Positions 1 through 6,360 of a DNA stretch of 20,416 bases are shown piece by piece (the first letter of the stretch is position 1; each line of letters starts with the position of its first letter). Below the pieces are notes generated by a model. The model was not told the DNA's origin and did not search any database. It saw only the letters and a program-made list of their open reading frames with translations. Both the position numbers and the translations under genes were made by a program. Origin of the DNA: JAYRSJ01 sp041920215 (GTDB lineage Bacteria > Pseudomonadota > Gammaproteobacteria > Burkholderiales > Burkholderiaceae_C); assembly GCA_041920215.1 (NCBI GenBank), contig JAYRSJ010000042.1, positions 1 to 20,416 of the forward strand. Reading direction: 5' to 3'.

Positions 1-94
1 CTATGTGATGGAGTCCGGCCTGATCACCATGACCGGCGAGGGCAAGACCCTGTTGAACGACCCCAAGGTGCGCGCCGCCTATCTCGGAGAGTGA
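1..94 (+). CDS. livF: Branched-chain amino acid ABC transporter ATP-binding protein, C-terminal end (partial)
   Basis: Only the last 30 residues and the stop codon lie in the window; the gene enters from the left edge in frame 2. The visible tail includes GLITMTGEGKTLLNDPKVRA and ends in AYLGE. This resembles the conserved C-terminus of LivF-type ATPases, where the D-loop/H-loop region is followed by a segment of the type 'G.I...G.G..LL.dp.Vr.AYLG'. LivF is one of the two cytoplasmic ATPases (with LivG) that power the LivHM permease for leucine, isoleucine, valine and related substrates. A bidirectional terminator follows the stop. The family call rests on a short tail, so a LivF paralogue for another substrate such as amides or urea is possible. 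Confidence 0.75.
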   Translation, partial: YVMESGLITMTGEGKTLLNDPKVRAAYLGE

Positions 95-110
95 GCGTCT
101 TAAGACGATG

Positions 111-136
111 AAAAAGGCGGTTAGTACCGCCTTTTC
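111..136. terminator. Bidirectional intrinsic terminator between livF and the amino acid dehydrogenase
   Basis: The arms AAAAGGCGG (112-120) and CCGCCTTTT (127-135) are perfectly complementary around a 6-nt loop. The A-tract on one side and the T-tract on the other let the hairpin stop transcripts from both converging genes. It begins 17 nt after the livF stop and lies 26 nt beyond the stop of the minus-strand dehydrogenase. Confidence 0.85.
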
Positions 137-161
137 TCATTTCAGCAGGTGTTTCGTGGCC

Positions 162-1271
162 TCAGTCCGGCTTGACCAGCTTGGCGCGGGCCCAGGCATC
201 GGCCACGCGGGCCGGTGTCGAGTCCGCGGCCTTGACGCGCTCCAGCAACTCGGCGACGCGTTCGCGGATGCGGCCGACCTCGGCCATCACCGCGTTCTCC
301 TCGCCTTCGCCACGGTACTCGCGGGCCACGCTGATGATGCCGCCGGCATTGACCAGGTAGTCGGGCAGATAGGCGATGCCGCGGGCCTGCAGCGCGTCGC
401 CATCGGCGGCGGTGGCCAGCTGGTTGTTGGCGGCGCCGGCGATCAGCCGGGCGCGGATCTGCGGCACGCTTTGCGCGTTCAGCGCCGCGCCCAGCGCGCA
501 GGGCGCCAGCACATCGACATCGGCCGCGATGATCTCGTTGACGCTCACCACATGGGCGCCGAAAGCGGCTTGTGCACGTTCCACCTTGGCGCTGTCCACA
601 TCGGCCACCACCAGCTTGGCGCCGGCCTTGTGCAGGAACTCGGCCAGATGCCAGCCCACCGCGCCCAGACCCTGCAGGGCCACGCGTACGCCTTCCAGCG
701 AGCTGCGGCCCAGCACGCGCTTGACGCCCTCGTCGATGCTGACGAACACGCCCCAGGCGGTCTTGGGGCTGGGGTCACCGCCGAAGGCGCCATCGCGCGG
801 GATGCCGCTCACATAGGGCGTCTGCGCCAGCATGCCGCGCATATCGGCGGTGGTGGTGCCCACGTCCTCGGCGGTGATATAGGCGCCGTCCAGCGACTGC
901 ACGGCACGGCCAAAGGCGGTGAAGAGCTCGGTGCGATCAAAGTCGCCGGCCGGCTTGATGATGACGGCCTTGCCGCCGCCGAAGGGCAGATCGGCCAGCG
1001 CATTCTTCAGGCTCATGCCCTGGGATAGGCGCAGCGCATCGTTCAGTGCGGCCAGTTCGTTGTCGTAGTGCCAGAGGCGGCAGCCGCCGAAGGCGGGGCC
1101 ACGGGCGGTGCTGTGCACGGCCAGAATGGCTTTCAGCCCGGTCTGGGCATCGGCGACCAGCAGCACGCGCTCATGCGGCGCCTGCTCGGGCAGACCGAAC
1201 AAGGAGGAGGGCAGGGAGGCGGCCGGCGCTTCGGAGAGGGCGCGGACGAGATCGGAGGTGACGGCGTTCAT
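162..1271 (-). CDS. Leu/Val/Phe-type amino acid dehydrogenase (Glu/Leu/Phe/Val dehydrogenase family)
   Basis: It is predicted to carry out NAD-dependent reversible oxidative deamination of a branched-chain or aromatic L-amino acid to the 2-oxo acid plus ammonium, in the cytoplasm. With the ATG at 1271 it has 369 residues, usual for leucine dehydrogenases. The dimerisation/substrate domain (about 30-165) holds GGCRLW (62-67), Lys89 in MSLKNA (substrate carboxylate), Lys101 in FGGGKAVI (catalytic) and Asp136 in AEDVGTT. The Rossmann domain has GLGAVG (201-206). An in-frame upstream extension to 1421 exists, but it runs through non-coding-looking dyads and a terminator-like hairpin, so it was rejected. 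No Shine-Dalgarno is visible before ATG 1271. It faces the livF terminator. Leucine versus valine or phenylalanine preference cannot be read from the sequence. Confidence 0.88.
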   Translation of the reverse strand: MNAVTSDLVRALSEAPAASLPSSLFGLPEQAPHERVLLVADAQTGLKAILAVHSTARGPAFGGCRLWHYDNELAALNDALRLSQGMSLKNALADLPFGGGKAVIIKPAGDFDRTELFTAFGRAVQSLDGAYITAEDVGTTTADMRGMLAQTPYVSGIPRDGAFGGDPSPKTAWGVFVSIDEGVKRVLGRSSLEGVRVALQGLGAVGWHLAEFLHKAGAKLVVADVDSAKVERAQAAFGAHVVSVNEIIAADVDVLAPCALGAALNAQSVPQIRARLIAGAANNQLATAADGDALQARGIAYLPDYLVNAGGIISVAREYRGEGEENAVMAEVGRIRERVAELLERVKAADSTPARVADAWARAKLVKPD

Positions 1272-1294
1272 AGGAGGGTGCACTTGTGATGCTT

Positions 1295-1328
1295 GAAGAA
1301 AAGCCCGCCATGCAAAGTCAGGGCGGGC
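1295..1328 (-). terminator. Terminator-like hairpin with U-tract just upstream of the amino acid dehydrogenase start
   Basis: Read on the minus strand, GCCCGCC (1322-1328) and GGCGGGC (1303-1309) pair perfectly around a 12-nt loop and are followed by TTTTCTTC (1295-1302). It lies 112 nt past the stop of the upstream oxygenase gene, so it may simply end that transcript. The U-tract is only 23 nt before the dehydrogenase ATG (1271), too close to place a separate promoter after it. It may therefore work as an attenuator in the dehydrogenase leader. Confidence 0.65.
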
Positions 1329-1394
1329 CAGTCGGACCGCCGGCTTGTGGCCGGACGGACCTTGCAGTGTAGAACCCCGCAGCGGCTGCGTCCC

Positions 1395-1423
1395 CATGCA
1401 TCTGTGCATGAGGCGATGCACAG
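1395..1423. promoter_or_regulatory. Overlapping perfect dyads, candidate operator
   Basis: CTGTGCAT (1402-1409), a 6-nt spacer and ATGCACAG (1416-1423) form a perfect 8-bp inverted repeat. CATGCA (1395-1400), a 4-nt spacer and TGCATG (1405-1410) form a second perfect dyad that shares the TGCAT core. The result is three adjacent TGCAT-type half-sites in the 169-bp gap between the oxygenase stop and the dehydrogenase start. This looks like a regulator binding site or, in minus-strand RNA, two mutually exclusive hairpins. The binding protein is unknown. Confidence 0.45.
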
Positions 1424-1440
1424 CTCACATCATCAAGACA

Positions 1441-2181
1441 TCAGGGGCCTTGGAAGCCGCCGTGGCGCAGCGTGATCACCAGGGTGTCGCGCCAGCCGCG
1501 CTCGACCAGCGGCTGTATCGGCGTGGTTTCGTGGATCATGCGCTCGTCGTCCAGCAGCAGCAGGGTCCAGGGCGCGCTCATCGTGAAGCGCTGGCCCTGC
1601 GGCCCGCGGGCCTCGAAGACGCGCGACTCGCCGCCCTTGATGCCCTCGCGGCCCACCATGAAGACGGCGACGAAATCCACCCCGTCGCGATGCGCGCCTT
1701 CCGGGGTGGGGCGGCCTATGCCGTCGCTGGTGTCGATGCGGAATTGATGCGCCTCGATGAACCAGGGCTGCTCGCCCCGCAGCCGCGAGGCGATGCCGGC
1801 CAGACCCAGCAGCAAGGCCCGCCAGGCCGGGTCGGCCAGCAGGGCCGGGGCCAGCGGTTCGAACCAGCGTTCGATGCCGCCATGCAGCGCGTTGTAGTCC
1901 AGCGGCTGCCAGTGGGCACGATGCGGCTGCAGACTCAGCCGGTCCGGCTCCGCCCGGCTGGCGTCGGCCACCAGGCAGCCGTGACGACGAAAGCGGTAGC
2001 GCCCGCCGTCGCGCAGATAGCCGTCGGCCGGCAGCTCGTCCCAGAAGGGCCGCAGGCGTGCCAGGTCTTGCTCGCTAACGCCGAAGACACGCTGAACGCT
2101 GGACGGCGAGATCACCGCATGCCCCAGTTCGCGCAGCTGGGCCTCGAAGCGGTCGGCGGCGGTGTAGGGCGGCTCGAACAT
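1441..2181 (-). CDS. 2-oxoglutarate/Fe(II)-dependent dioxygenase, amino-acid hydroxylase-like (2OG-Fe dioxygenase family)
   Basis: This 246-residue protein resembles the bacterial 2OG-Fe dioxygenase family (Pfam 2OG-Fe_Oxy_2) that includes L-isoleucine 4-hydroxylase of Bacillus and related free-amino-acid hydroxylases. The iron facial triad is visible as H164-R-D166 in AHRDGVDF and H217 in MIHETTPI. Arg231 in GWRDTLVITL, 14 residues on, is placed to bind the 2-oxoglutarate carboxylate. The sequence between (FVAVFMVGREGIKGGESRVF) has the alternating hydrophobic pattern of a double-stranded beta-helix core. It has no signal peptide and is presumably cytoplasmic. Its ATG lies 12 nt after the stop of the reductase gene, so the two are very likely cotranscribed. 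The substrate is unknown; a branched-chain amino acid is inference from family and neighbours. Confidence 0.82.
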   Translation of the reverse strand: MFEPPYTAADRFEAQLRELGHAVISPSSVQRVFGVSEQDLARLRPFWDELPADGYLRDGGRYRFRRHGCLVADASRAEPDRLSLQPHRAHWQPLDYNALHGGIERWFEPLAPALLADPAWRALLLGLAGIASRLRGEQPWFIEAHQFRIDTSDGIGRPTPEGAHRDGVDFVAVFMVGREGIKGGESRVFEARGPQGQRFTMSAPWTLLLLDDERMIHETTPIQPLVERGWRDTLVITLRHGGFQGP

Positions 2182-2193
2182 GGCGTGGACCCG

Positions 2194-3231
2194 TCAGCCG
2201 CCGTGCTTGTCGGCTTCCGAGGTGAAGGAATCGGCATAGAACTCGTCGGCCGGCAGCGCGCAGCGCTGGACGAAATCCTGCCGGGCCGAGTCGACCATCA
2301 CCGGGGCGCCGCAGGCATAGACCTGGTGGCCGGACAGGTCAGGCAGATCGGCCATCACCGCCTGGTGGACGAAGCCGGTGCGGCCGGTCCAGCCGTCCTC
2401 GGGCCTGGGCTCGGAGAGCACCGGCACATAGCGCAGCTGGGGCAGGCGCGCGGCGGCCTGCTCGGCCCAGCCGTGCAGATAGAGATCGGCCTTGCTGCGG
2501 CAGCCCCAGTACAGGCTGACCGGACGGCTCAAGCCCAGATGCTCGATGCGCTCGATGATGGCCTTGACCGGCGCGAAGCCGGTGCCGCTGGCCAGCAGCA
2601 CGATGGGCTTGTCGCTGTCCTCGCGCAGGAAGAAGCTGCCGAACGGGCCCTCCATGCGCAGGATGTCCTTCTCCTTCAGCGCGCCGAACACATGGTCGGT
2701 GAATTTGCCGCCGGGCATGTGCCGGATGTGCAGCTCGATCGCCGGTGGCGTGCCCAGCAGATGCGGCGCATTGGCCATGCTGTAGCTGCGGCGCGCGCCG
2801 TCGCGCAGAATGAACTCCACATACTGGCCGGCATGGAACTGGAAGTTCTGGTTGGCCGGCAGCTGCAGCCTGAGCACCGCGACGTCGGGGCTGGGCTTGG
2901 TCACGCTGATCACGCGGCTGGGCAGCTTGAGCACCGCGAACTCGCCGGCGCCAGGCACGGTGCGGGCTTCCAGCACGCAGTCGGTCTGCGGCGTCGCGCA
3001 GCAGGTCAGCACGAAGCCGGCGGCCTCTTCCTCGGGCGTCAGCGTCTTGGGCTGGTGGGCACCGTGGATCACCCGGCCCTCCAGCAGCTTGCTCTTGCAG
3101 GAGCCGCAGGCGCCGTCCTTGCACCCATAGGGCAGGCCCACCCCCTGGCGGATGGCAGCGCTGAGCAGGGTTTCATCGCGTTCAACGCTGAAGGCGCGGC
3201 CGCTGGGTTGGACGGTGACCTGGAGATTCAT
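2194..3231 (-). CDS. 2Fe-2S ferredoxin/FAD/NAD(P) reductase, CDP-6-deoxy-glucoseen reductase-like
   Basis: This 345-residue three-domain electron-transfer protein passes electrons between NAD(P)H, FAD and a plant-type 2Fe-2S cluster. The N-terminal ferredoxin domain (about 1-92) has Cys37, Cys42 and Cys45 in PYGCKDGACGSC plus Cys77 or Cys78 in LTCCA. The FAD domain (about 100-200) has RSYSMANAP (148-156). The NAD domain (about 205-330) has GTGFAPVKAI (216-225) and YACGAP (305-310). Start ATG 3231 gives a standard ferredoxin N-terminus; the TTG at 3282 would add a leucine-rich, non-homologous extension. Automated pipelines often call this type CDP-6-deoxy-delta-3,4-glucoseen reductase, but no partner CDP-sugar dehydratase is visible here. 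The next gene is an oxygenase 12 nt downstream. The real partner is unknown. Confidence 0.85.
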   Translation of the reverse strand: MNLQVTVQPSGRAFSVERDETLLSAAIRQGVGLPYGCKDGACGSCKSKLLEGRVIHGAHQPKTLTPEEEAAGFVLTCCATPQTDCVLEARTVPGAGEFAVLKLPSRVISVTKPSPDVAVLRLQLPANQNFQFHAGQYVEFILRDGARRSYSMANAPHLLGTPPAIELHIRHMPGGKFTDHVFGALKEKDILRMEGPFGSFFLREDSDKPIVLLASGTGFAPVKAIIERIEHLGLSRPVSLYWGCRSKADLYLHGWAEQAAARLPQLRYVPVLSEPRPEDGWTGRTGFVHQAVMADLPDLSGHQVYACGAPVMVDSARQDFVQRCALPADEFYADSFTSEADKHGG

Positions 3232-3362
3232 GGTGATGTTGGTGGGCTTGAACAAAAGGGGCAGCAAGGGCAGTAGGGACAAGGCCCGCCGCTGCCCCCG
3301 AAGTCGGCTGGACGAGCACGCGGGCCGTAAACTGGCGCGTCATTTTGCCTCAGCGCCCCACC

Positions 3363-4262
3363 ATGCTCCCTGACGCCGCACCATCAACCCTGCGCCGGCC
3401 GCGCCTCTTGATCATCGGCTGCGGCGATGTGGGACTGCGCGTGCTCAAGCTGCTGGGTGGGCGCTGGCGGGTCTATGCACTGAGCTCCTCCGCCGAGCGG
3501 GTGCCGGCGTTGCGGGCCGCGGGGGCGATCCCGCTGCTGGGCAATCTGGATCAGCCGGCCAGCCTGGGCCGCTTGGCGGGCCTGGCCGATGCGGTGCTGC
3601 ATCTGGCACCACCGCAGGGCGCGGGCAGCGAGGACCGGCGTACCTTGGCCCTGCTGCGTGCCTTGCTGCGCAAGGGCGGGCCGCGCTGCCTGGTCTACGG
3701 CAGCACCACCGGTGTCTACGGCGATTGCCGGGGTGAGCGCTTCGACGAGAGCCGTCCGGTGGCGCCGGCCACGGCGCGCGCCGCGCGCCGCGTCGATGCC
3801 GAACAGCGGCTGCGCTGGTTCGGCCGCGTCAGCGGCTGCCGGGTGGTGCTGCTACGTATTCCCGGCATCTATGCGGGGGATCGGGTGGGCGGCCATCCGC
3901 GCGAGCGTCTGGCCAAGGGCTCGGCGGTGCTGCGCGAGCAGGACGATGTCTATACCAACCACATCCATGCCGACGATCTGGCGCGCGCCTGCGTCGCCGC
4001 CCTGTACCGTGGCGCGGCGCAGCGGGTGCTGCATGTCTGCGACGACAGCGAGCTGCGCATGGGCGACTACTTCGACCTGGCGGCCGATCTCTGCGGTCTG
4101 CCGCGGCCGCCGCGGATCAGCCGTGCCGAAGCCCAGGATCTGATGAGCGCGATGCAGCTGAGCTTCATGAGCGAGTCGCGCCGCCTCGTCAACCAGCGGC
4201 TCAAGCGCGAGCTGCGGCTCAGGCTGCGCTATCCGCAGCCGGCCCAGGGCCTGCTGGCCTGA
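3363..4262 (+). CDS. NAD(P)-dependent epimerase/dehydratase-like atypical SDR
   Basis: This 299-residue extended-type Rossmann protein resembles the YeeZ-like atypical SDR group. The dinucleotide motif GCGDVG (19-24) follows a hydrophobic first strand (RLLIIG). The STTGVYGD segment (114-121) stands where extended SDRs have their active-site serine and tyrosine, and a TNHIHADDLA-type segment (198-207) corresponds to the typical 'Ihv.Dla' region. The canonical YxxxK is not seen; the segment after GVYGD contains RRVDAEQ and no suitably spaced Lys. The enzyme may therefore be a reductase with altered chemistry or a non-catalytic binder. ATG 3363 puts the Rossmann strand about 13 residues in; a TTG at 3345 is the alternative. 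It is divergent from the reductase gene and ends 4 nt from the convergent rhomboid gene. Substrate unknown. Confidence 0.78.
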   Translation: MLPDAAPSTLRRPRLLIIGCGDVGLRVLKLLGGRWRVYALSSSAERVPALRAAGAIPLLGNLDQPASLGRLAGLADAVLHLAPPQGAGSEDRRTLALLRALLRKGGPRCLVYGSTTGVYGDCRGERFDESRPVAPATARAARRVDAEQRLRWFGRVSGCRVVLLRIPGIYAGDRVGGHPRERLAKGSAVLREQDDVYTNHIHADDLARACVAALYRGAAQRVLHVCDDSELRMGDYFDLAADLCGLPRPPRISRAEAQDLMSAMQLSFMSESRRLVNQRLKRELRLRLRYPQPAQGLLA

Positions 4263-4266
4263 TGCT

Positions 4267-4851
4267 TCAGCGTCGCCGCGCGCCGCGCCAGTAGCGGATC
4301 AGCAGATAGGCACCCAGCATGCCGCCCAGATGGGCGAAGTGCGCGATGCCGCTGCTGCTGCCCAGACCCAGCAGCAGTTCCAGCGCACCGAAGATCGCGA
4401 CGAAGTACTTGGCCTTCATCGGAATCGGCGGGAACAGCGGCATGATGATGCGGTCTGGAAAGAGCATGCCGAAGGACAGCAGCAGGCCGAACAGAGCGCC
4501 CGAGGCGCCGACCGTTGGCGCATAGGAGCCGATCAGCAGCGTGAAGATCTGCTGCACCGCGGCCGCGGCCAGCACGCTGGCCAGCAGCATGTGCAGATAG
4601 CGCTTCGGCCCCCAGACTCGCTCCAGCTCCGAGCCGAACATCCACAGGCCCAGCATATTGAAGAACAGGTGCATCACATCGCCATGCAAAAAGGCATAGC
4701 TGAGCGGCTGCCAGGGCAGGAAGCGGCCGGTCTGCAGGGGCCACAGCGCAAACATCAGCTCGATGGACGGGGGCAGCAGCAGGAAGGCACAGAACAGGCC
4801 GACGCAGGCCAGCATGAAGGCTTTGGTGACCGGGGGCAGTTGGGGCATCAT
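4267..4851 (-). CDS. Rhomboid family intramembrane serine protease
   Basis: This 194-residue polytopic membrane protein is predicted to cleave substrate transmembrane segments within the inner membrane. About six hydrophobic helices are visible: the first at 10-29, then 60-73, 88-107, 115-131, 148-163 and 170-186. The catalytic dyad is Ser117 in GASGALFG and His174 in FAHLGGMLGAY. HGDVMHLFFN (56-65) supplies His61 and Asn65, typical of the oxyanion region. Two consecutive ATGs (4851 and 4848) can start the protein; no good Shine-Dalgarno discriminates between them. The open frame extends upstream through the tRNA-Leu terminator and tRNA, which is not plausible coding. It converges on the SDR gene with 4 nt between stops. 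No cytoplasmic GlpG-type N-terminal domain is present. Substrates cannot be inferred. Confidence 0.9.
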   Translation of the reverse strand: MMPQLPPVTKAFMLACVGLFCAFLLLPPSIELMFALWPLQTGRFLPWQPLSYAFLHGDVMHLFFNMLGLWMFGSELERVWGPKRYLHMLLASVLAAAAVQQIFTLLIGSYAPTVGASGALFGLLLSFGMLFPDRIIMPLFPPIPMKAKYFVAIFGALELLLGLGSSSGIAHFAHLGGMLGAYLLIRYWRGARRR

Positions 4852-4937
4852 GGTGCGGGAGTCGGCGGCTCGCTTGCAGTGTGGCCGCACAGTGTATGCG
4901 TTGCGATGCGTGGTCGATGCGTGATGTCGACGGCAAC

Positions 4938-4969
4938 AAAAAAGCCGCCAAGCGTGGGCTGTGGCGGCT
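4938..4969 (-). terminator. Intrinsic terminator of tRNA-Leu
   Basis: On the minus strand the 8-bp arms AGCCGCCA (4962-4969) and TGGCGGCT (4943-4950) flank an 11-nt loop. They are followed by a T6 tract (4938-4943, whose first T also closes the stem). It lies 37 nt downstream of the tRNA-Leu 3' end and 86 nt before the rhomboid start, separating the two transcripts. Confidence 0.85.
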
Positions 4970-5006
4970 GTCCTGTCGGCAAGAGCGCAGCGCATCCGTG
5001 AGGGCT

Positions 5007-5091
5007 TGGTGCCCGGGGCCGGACTCGAACCGGCACACCTTGCGGCGGGGGATTTTGAGTCCCCTGCGTCTACCGATTTCGCCACCCGGGC
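5007..5091 (-). tRNA. tRNA-Leu (anticodon CAA)
   Basis: The 85-nt gene has an encoded CCA end (5007-5009). The acceptor stem GCCCGGG pairs with CCCGGGC. The anticodon stem GGGGA/TCCCC encloses the loop CTCAAAA, giving anticodon CAA (reads UUG). The T-arm GTTCGAGTC and a long variable arm typical of class II leucine tRNAs are present. It is divergent from cysM and followed by its own terminator. Confidence 0.97.
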
Positions 5092-5131
5092 TCATCACGG
5101 CAACGCGCTTGCTTGCTGTTGCAAGCGGCGG

Positions 5132-5137
5132 ATTATG
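5132..5137 (-). promoter_or_regulatory. Candidate -10 element for tRNA-Leu
   Basis: CATAAT on the minus strand matches the TATAAT consensus in five of six bases and lies 40 nt before the tRNA 5' end. No convincing -35 hexamer is seen at the right spacing. An inverted repeat CGCTTGC/GCAAGCG (5106-5112 and 5121-5127) lies between it and the tRNA. Confidence 0.3.
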
Positions 5138-5162
5138 CCATGCAAAGCCGTGCGTTGGCTGC

Positions 5163-5168
5163 GACAAT
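5163..5168 (+). promoter_or_regulatory. Candidate -10 element giving a leaderless cysM transcript
   Basis: GACAAT matches TATAAT in four of six bases and ends 6 nt before the cysM ATG (5175). Transcription starting at the usual distance would begin at or next to the start codon. No Shine-Dalgarno sequence is present before cysM, which fits. No clear -35 box is visible. Confidence 0.35.
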
Positions 5169-5174
5169 GCGGGC

Positions 5175-6083
5175 ATGACTGCGAAGACCTATCAGACGCT
5201 GGAAGACGTGATCGGCAACACCCCGCTGGTGCAATTGCAGCGCCTGGGGTCAGATCTTGCCTCGCGCGGCAATGTGATCCTGGCCAAGCTGGAGGGCAAC
5301 AACCCGGCCGGCTCGGTCAAGGACAGGCCGGCGATCAGCATGATCCGCCGTGCCGAGGAGCGCGGCGATATCCGGCCGGGCGACACCTTGATCGAGGCCA
5401 CCTCGGGCAATACCGGCATCGCTCTGGCGATGGCGGCCGCGGTGCGCGGCTACCGCATGGTGCTGATCATGCCGGAGGATCTGTCGATCGAGCGGGCCCA
5501 GACCATGAAGGCCTTCGGTGCCGAGCTGATTCTGACACCGCGCTCAGGCGGTATGGAGTACGCCCGCGATCTGGCCGAGAAGATGGCCAAGGAGGGCAAG
5601 GGCCGGGTGCTGGACCAGTTTGCCAACGAGGACAATCCGCGCATCCATTACGAGACGACTGGGCCCGAGATCTGGCGCGACACCGGGGGGCGCATCACCC
5701 ATTTCGTCAGCGCGATGGGCACGACCGGCACGATCACCGGCACCTCGCGCTTCCTGAAAGAGCAGAACCCGGCGGTGCGCATCGTCGGTGCCCAGCCTTC
5801 GGAAGGCTCGCGCATTCCGGGCATACGCAAATGGCCCGAGGCCTATCTGCCCAAGATCTACAGGCCCGAGGCGGTGGACGAGCTGGTGCTGGTCAGCCAG
5901 TCGGACGCTGAGGAGATGGCGCGGCGCCTGGCGCGCGAGGAGGGTCTGTTCGCCGGCATCTCCGCGGCCGGCGCCTGCTGGGTGTCGCTCCAACTGGCCC
6001 GCCAGCTGGAGAATGCGACTATCGTCTTCGTCGTGTGCGATAGGGGCGACCGTTATCTCTCGACCGGCGTCTTCCCGGCCTAG
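5175..6083 (+). CDS. cysM: Cysteine synthase B (O-acetylserine sulfhydrylase)
   Basis: This cytoplasmic PLP enzyme makes L-cysteine from O-acetyl-L-serine and sulfide; CysM enzymes can also use thiosulfate to form S-sulfocysteine. The 302 residues match the usual CysM length. PLP lysine is Lys49 in NPAGSVKDRPA, a CysM-type signature rather than the GSIKDR of CysK. The substrate loop TSGNTG is at 76-81 and the phosphate-binding GTTGT at 182-186. The C-terminus CDRGDRYLSTGVF is typical of CysM. Start ATG 5175 fits the family N-terminus; the longer open frame runs through the tRNA-Leu and is not coding. tusA follows after 29 nt, so the two are probably cotranscribed and may share sulfur metabolism. 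Confidence 0.96.
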   Translation: MTAKTYQTLEDVIGNTPLVQLQRLGSDLASRGNVILAKLEGNNPAGSVKDRPAISMIRRAEERGDIRPGDTLIEATSGNTGIALAMAAAVRGYRMVLIMPEDLSIERAQTMKAFGAELILTPRSGGMEYARDLAEKMAKEGKGRVLDQFANEDNPRIHYETTGPEIWRDTGGRITHFVSAMGTTGTITGTSRFLKEQNPAVRIVGAQPSEGSRIPGIRKWPEAYLPKIYRPEAVDELVLVSQSDAEEMARRLAREEGLFAGISAAGACWVSLQLARQLENATIVFVVCDRGDRYLSTGVFPA

Positions 6084-6099
6084 AATCCGGCGACACAAC

Positions 6100-6104
6100 A
6101 AGGA
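6100..6104 (+). promoter_or_regulatory. Ribosome binding site of tusA
   Basis: AAGGA lies 8 nt before ATG 6113. It is one of the few clear Shine-Dalgarno sequences in the window and fixes the tusA start. Confidence 0.6.
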
Positions 6105-6112
6105 CCCTTCCG

Positions 6113-6340
6113 ATGGACGTTCACAAGGAACTCGACACCCGCGGTCTGAACTGCCCGCTGCCGATCTTGAAAGCCAAGAAGGCTCTGGCCGAGATGGAGA
6201 GCGGCCAACTGCTCAAGGTGGTGGCGACCGATCCGGGCTCCATGCGCGATTTCCAGGCCTTTGCCCGTCAGACCGGCAATGAGCTGGTCGAGCAGAGCAG
6301 CCAGGCAGACGAGTTCGTGCATGTGCTGAAACGCCGCTGA
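6113..6340 (+). CDS. tusA: TusA-family sulfurtransferase / sulfur carrier protein
   Basis: This small 75-residue cytoplasmic protein has the TusA fold. The sulfur-accepting cysteine is Cys14 in LNCPLPILKAKKAL, the family's CPxP signature. A preceding DTRGLNCP and a following segment with GQLLKVVATDPGS, typical of the second beta strand, are present. In E. coli, TusA relays persulfide sulfur from IscS to the TusBCD/E system for tRNA 2-thiolation and also supplies other acceptors. Bacteria often carry several TusA-like paralogues, so the exact role here is uncertain. It lies 29 nt after cysM with a clear Shine-Dalgarno and is followed by a strong terminator. The pairing with cysM suggests a role in sulfur delivery around cysteine synthesis, which is inference. 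Confidence 0.92.
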   Translation: MDVHKELDTRGLNCPLPILKAKKALAEMESGQLLKVVATDPGSMRDFQAFARQTGNELVEQSSQADEFVHVLKRR

Positions 6341-6360
6341 ACAGCCCGGGCCGCCGGTCC

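Noticed and set aside
1272..1421. 50-residue N-terminal extension of the amino acid dehydrogenase
   Set aside because: It would cover a hairpin with U-tract and dyads, and the family N-terminus begins near the ATG at 1271.
1345..3276. 643-residue plus-strand open frame
   Set aside because: It lies opposite the dioxygenase and reductase genes, both of which have clear motifs; its own sequence is Gly/Ala/Arg/Gln-rich without domains, typical of an antisense frame in GC-rich DNA.
4852..5085. N-terminal extension of the rhomboid gene
   Set aside because: The frame stays open through the tRNA-Leu terminator and part of the tRNA; the extra residues are not hydrophobic or family-like.
5007..5091. 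tRNA-Leu as an integration site of a genomic island
   Set aside because: Both flanks carry ordinary chromosomal genes, with no integrase and no repeat of the tRNA 3' end seen in the window.
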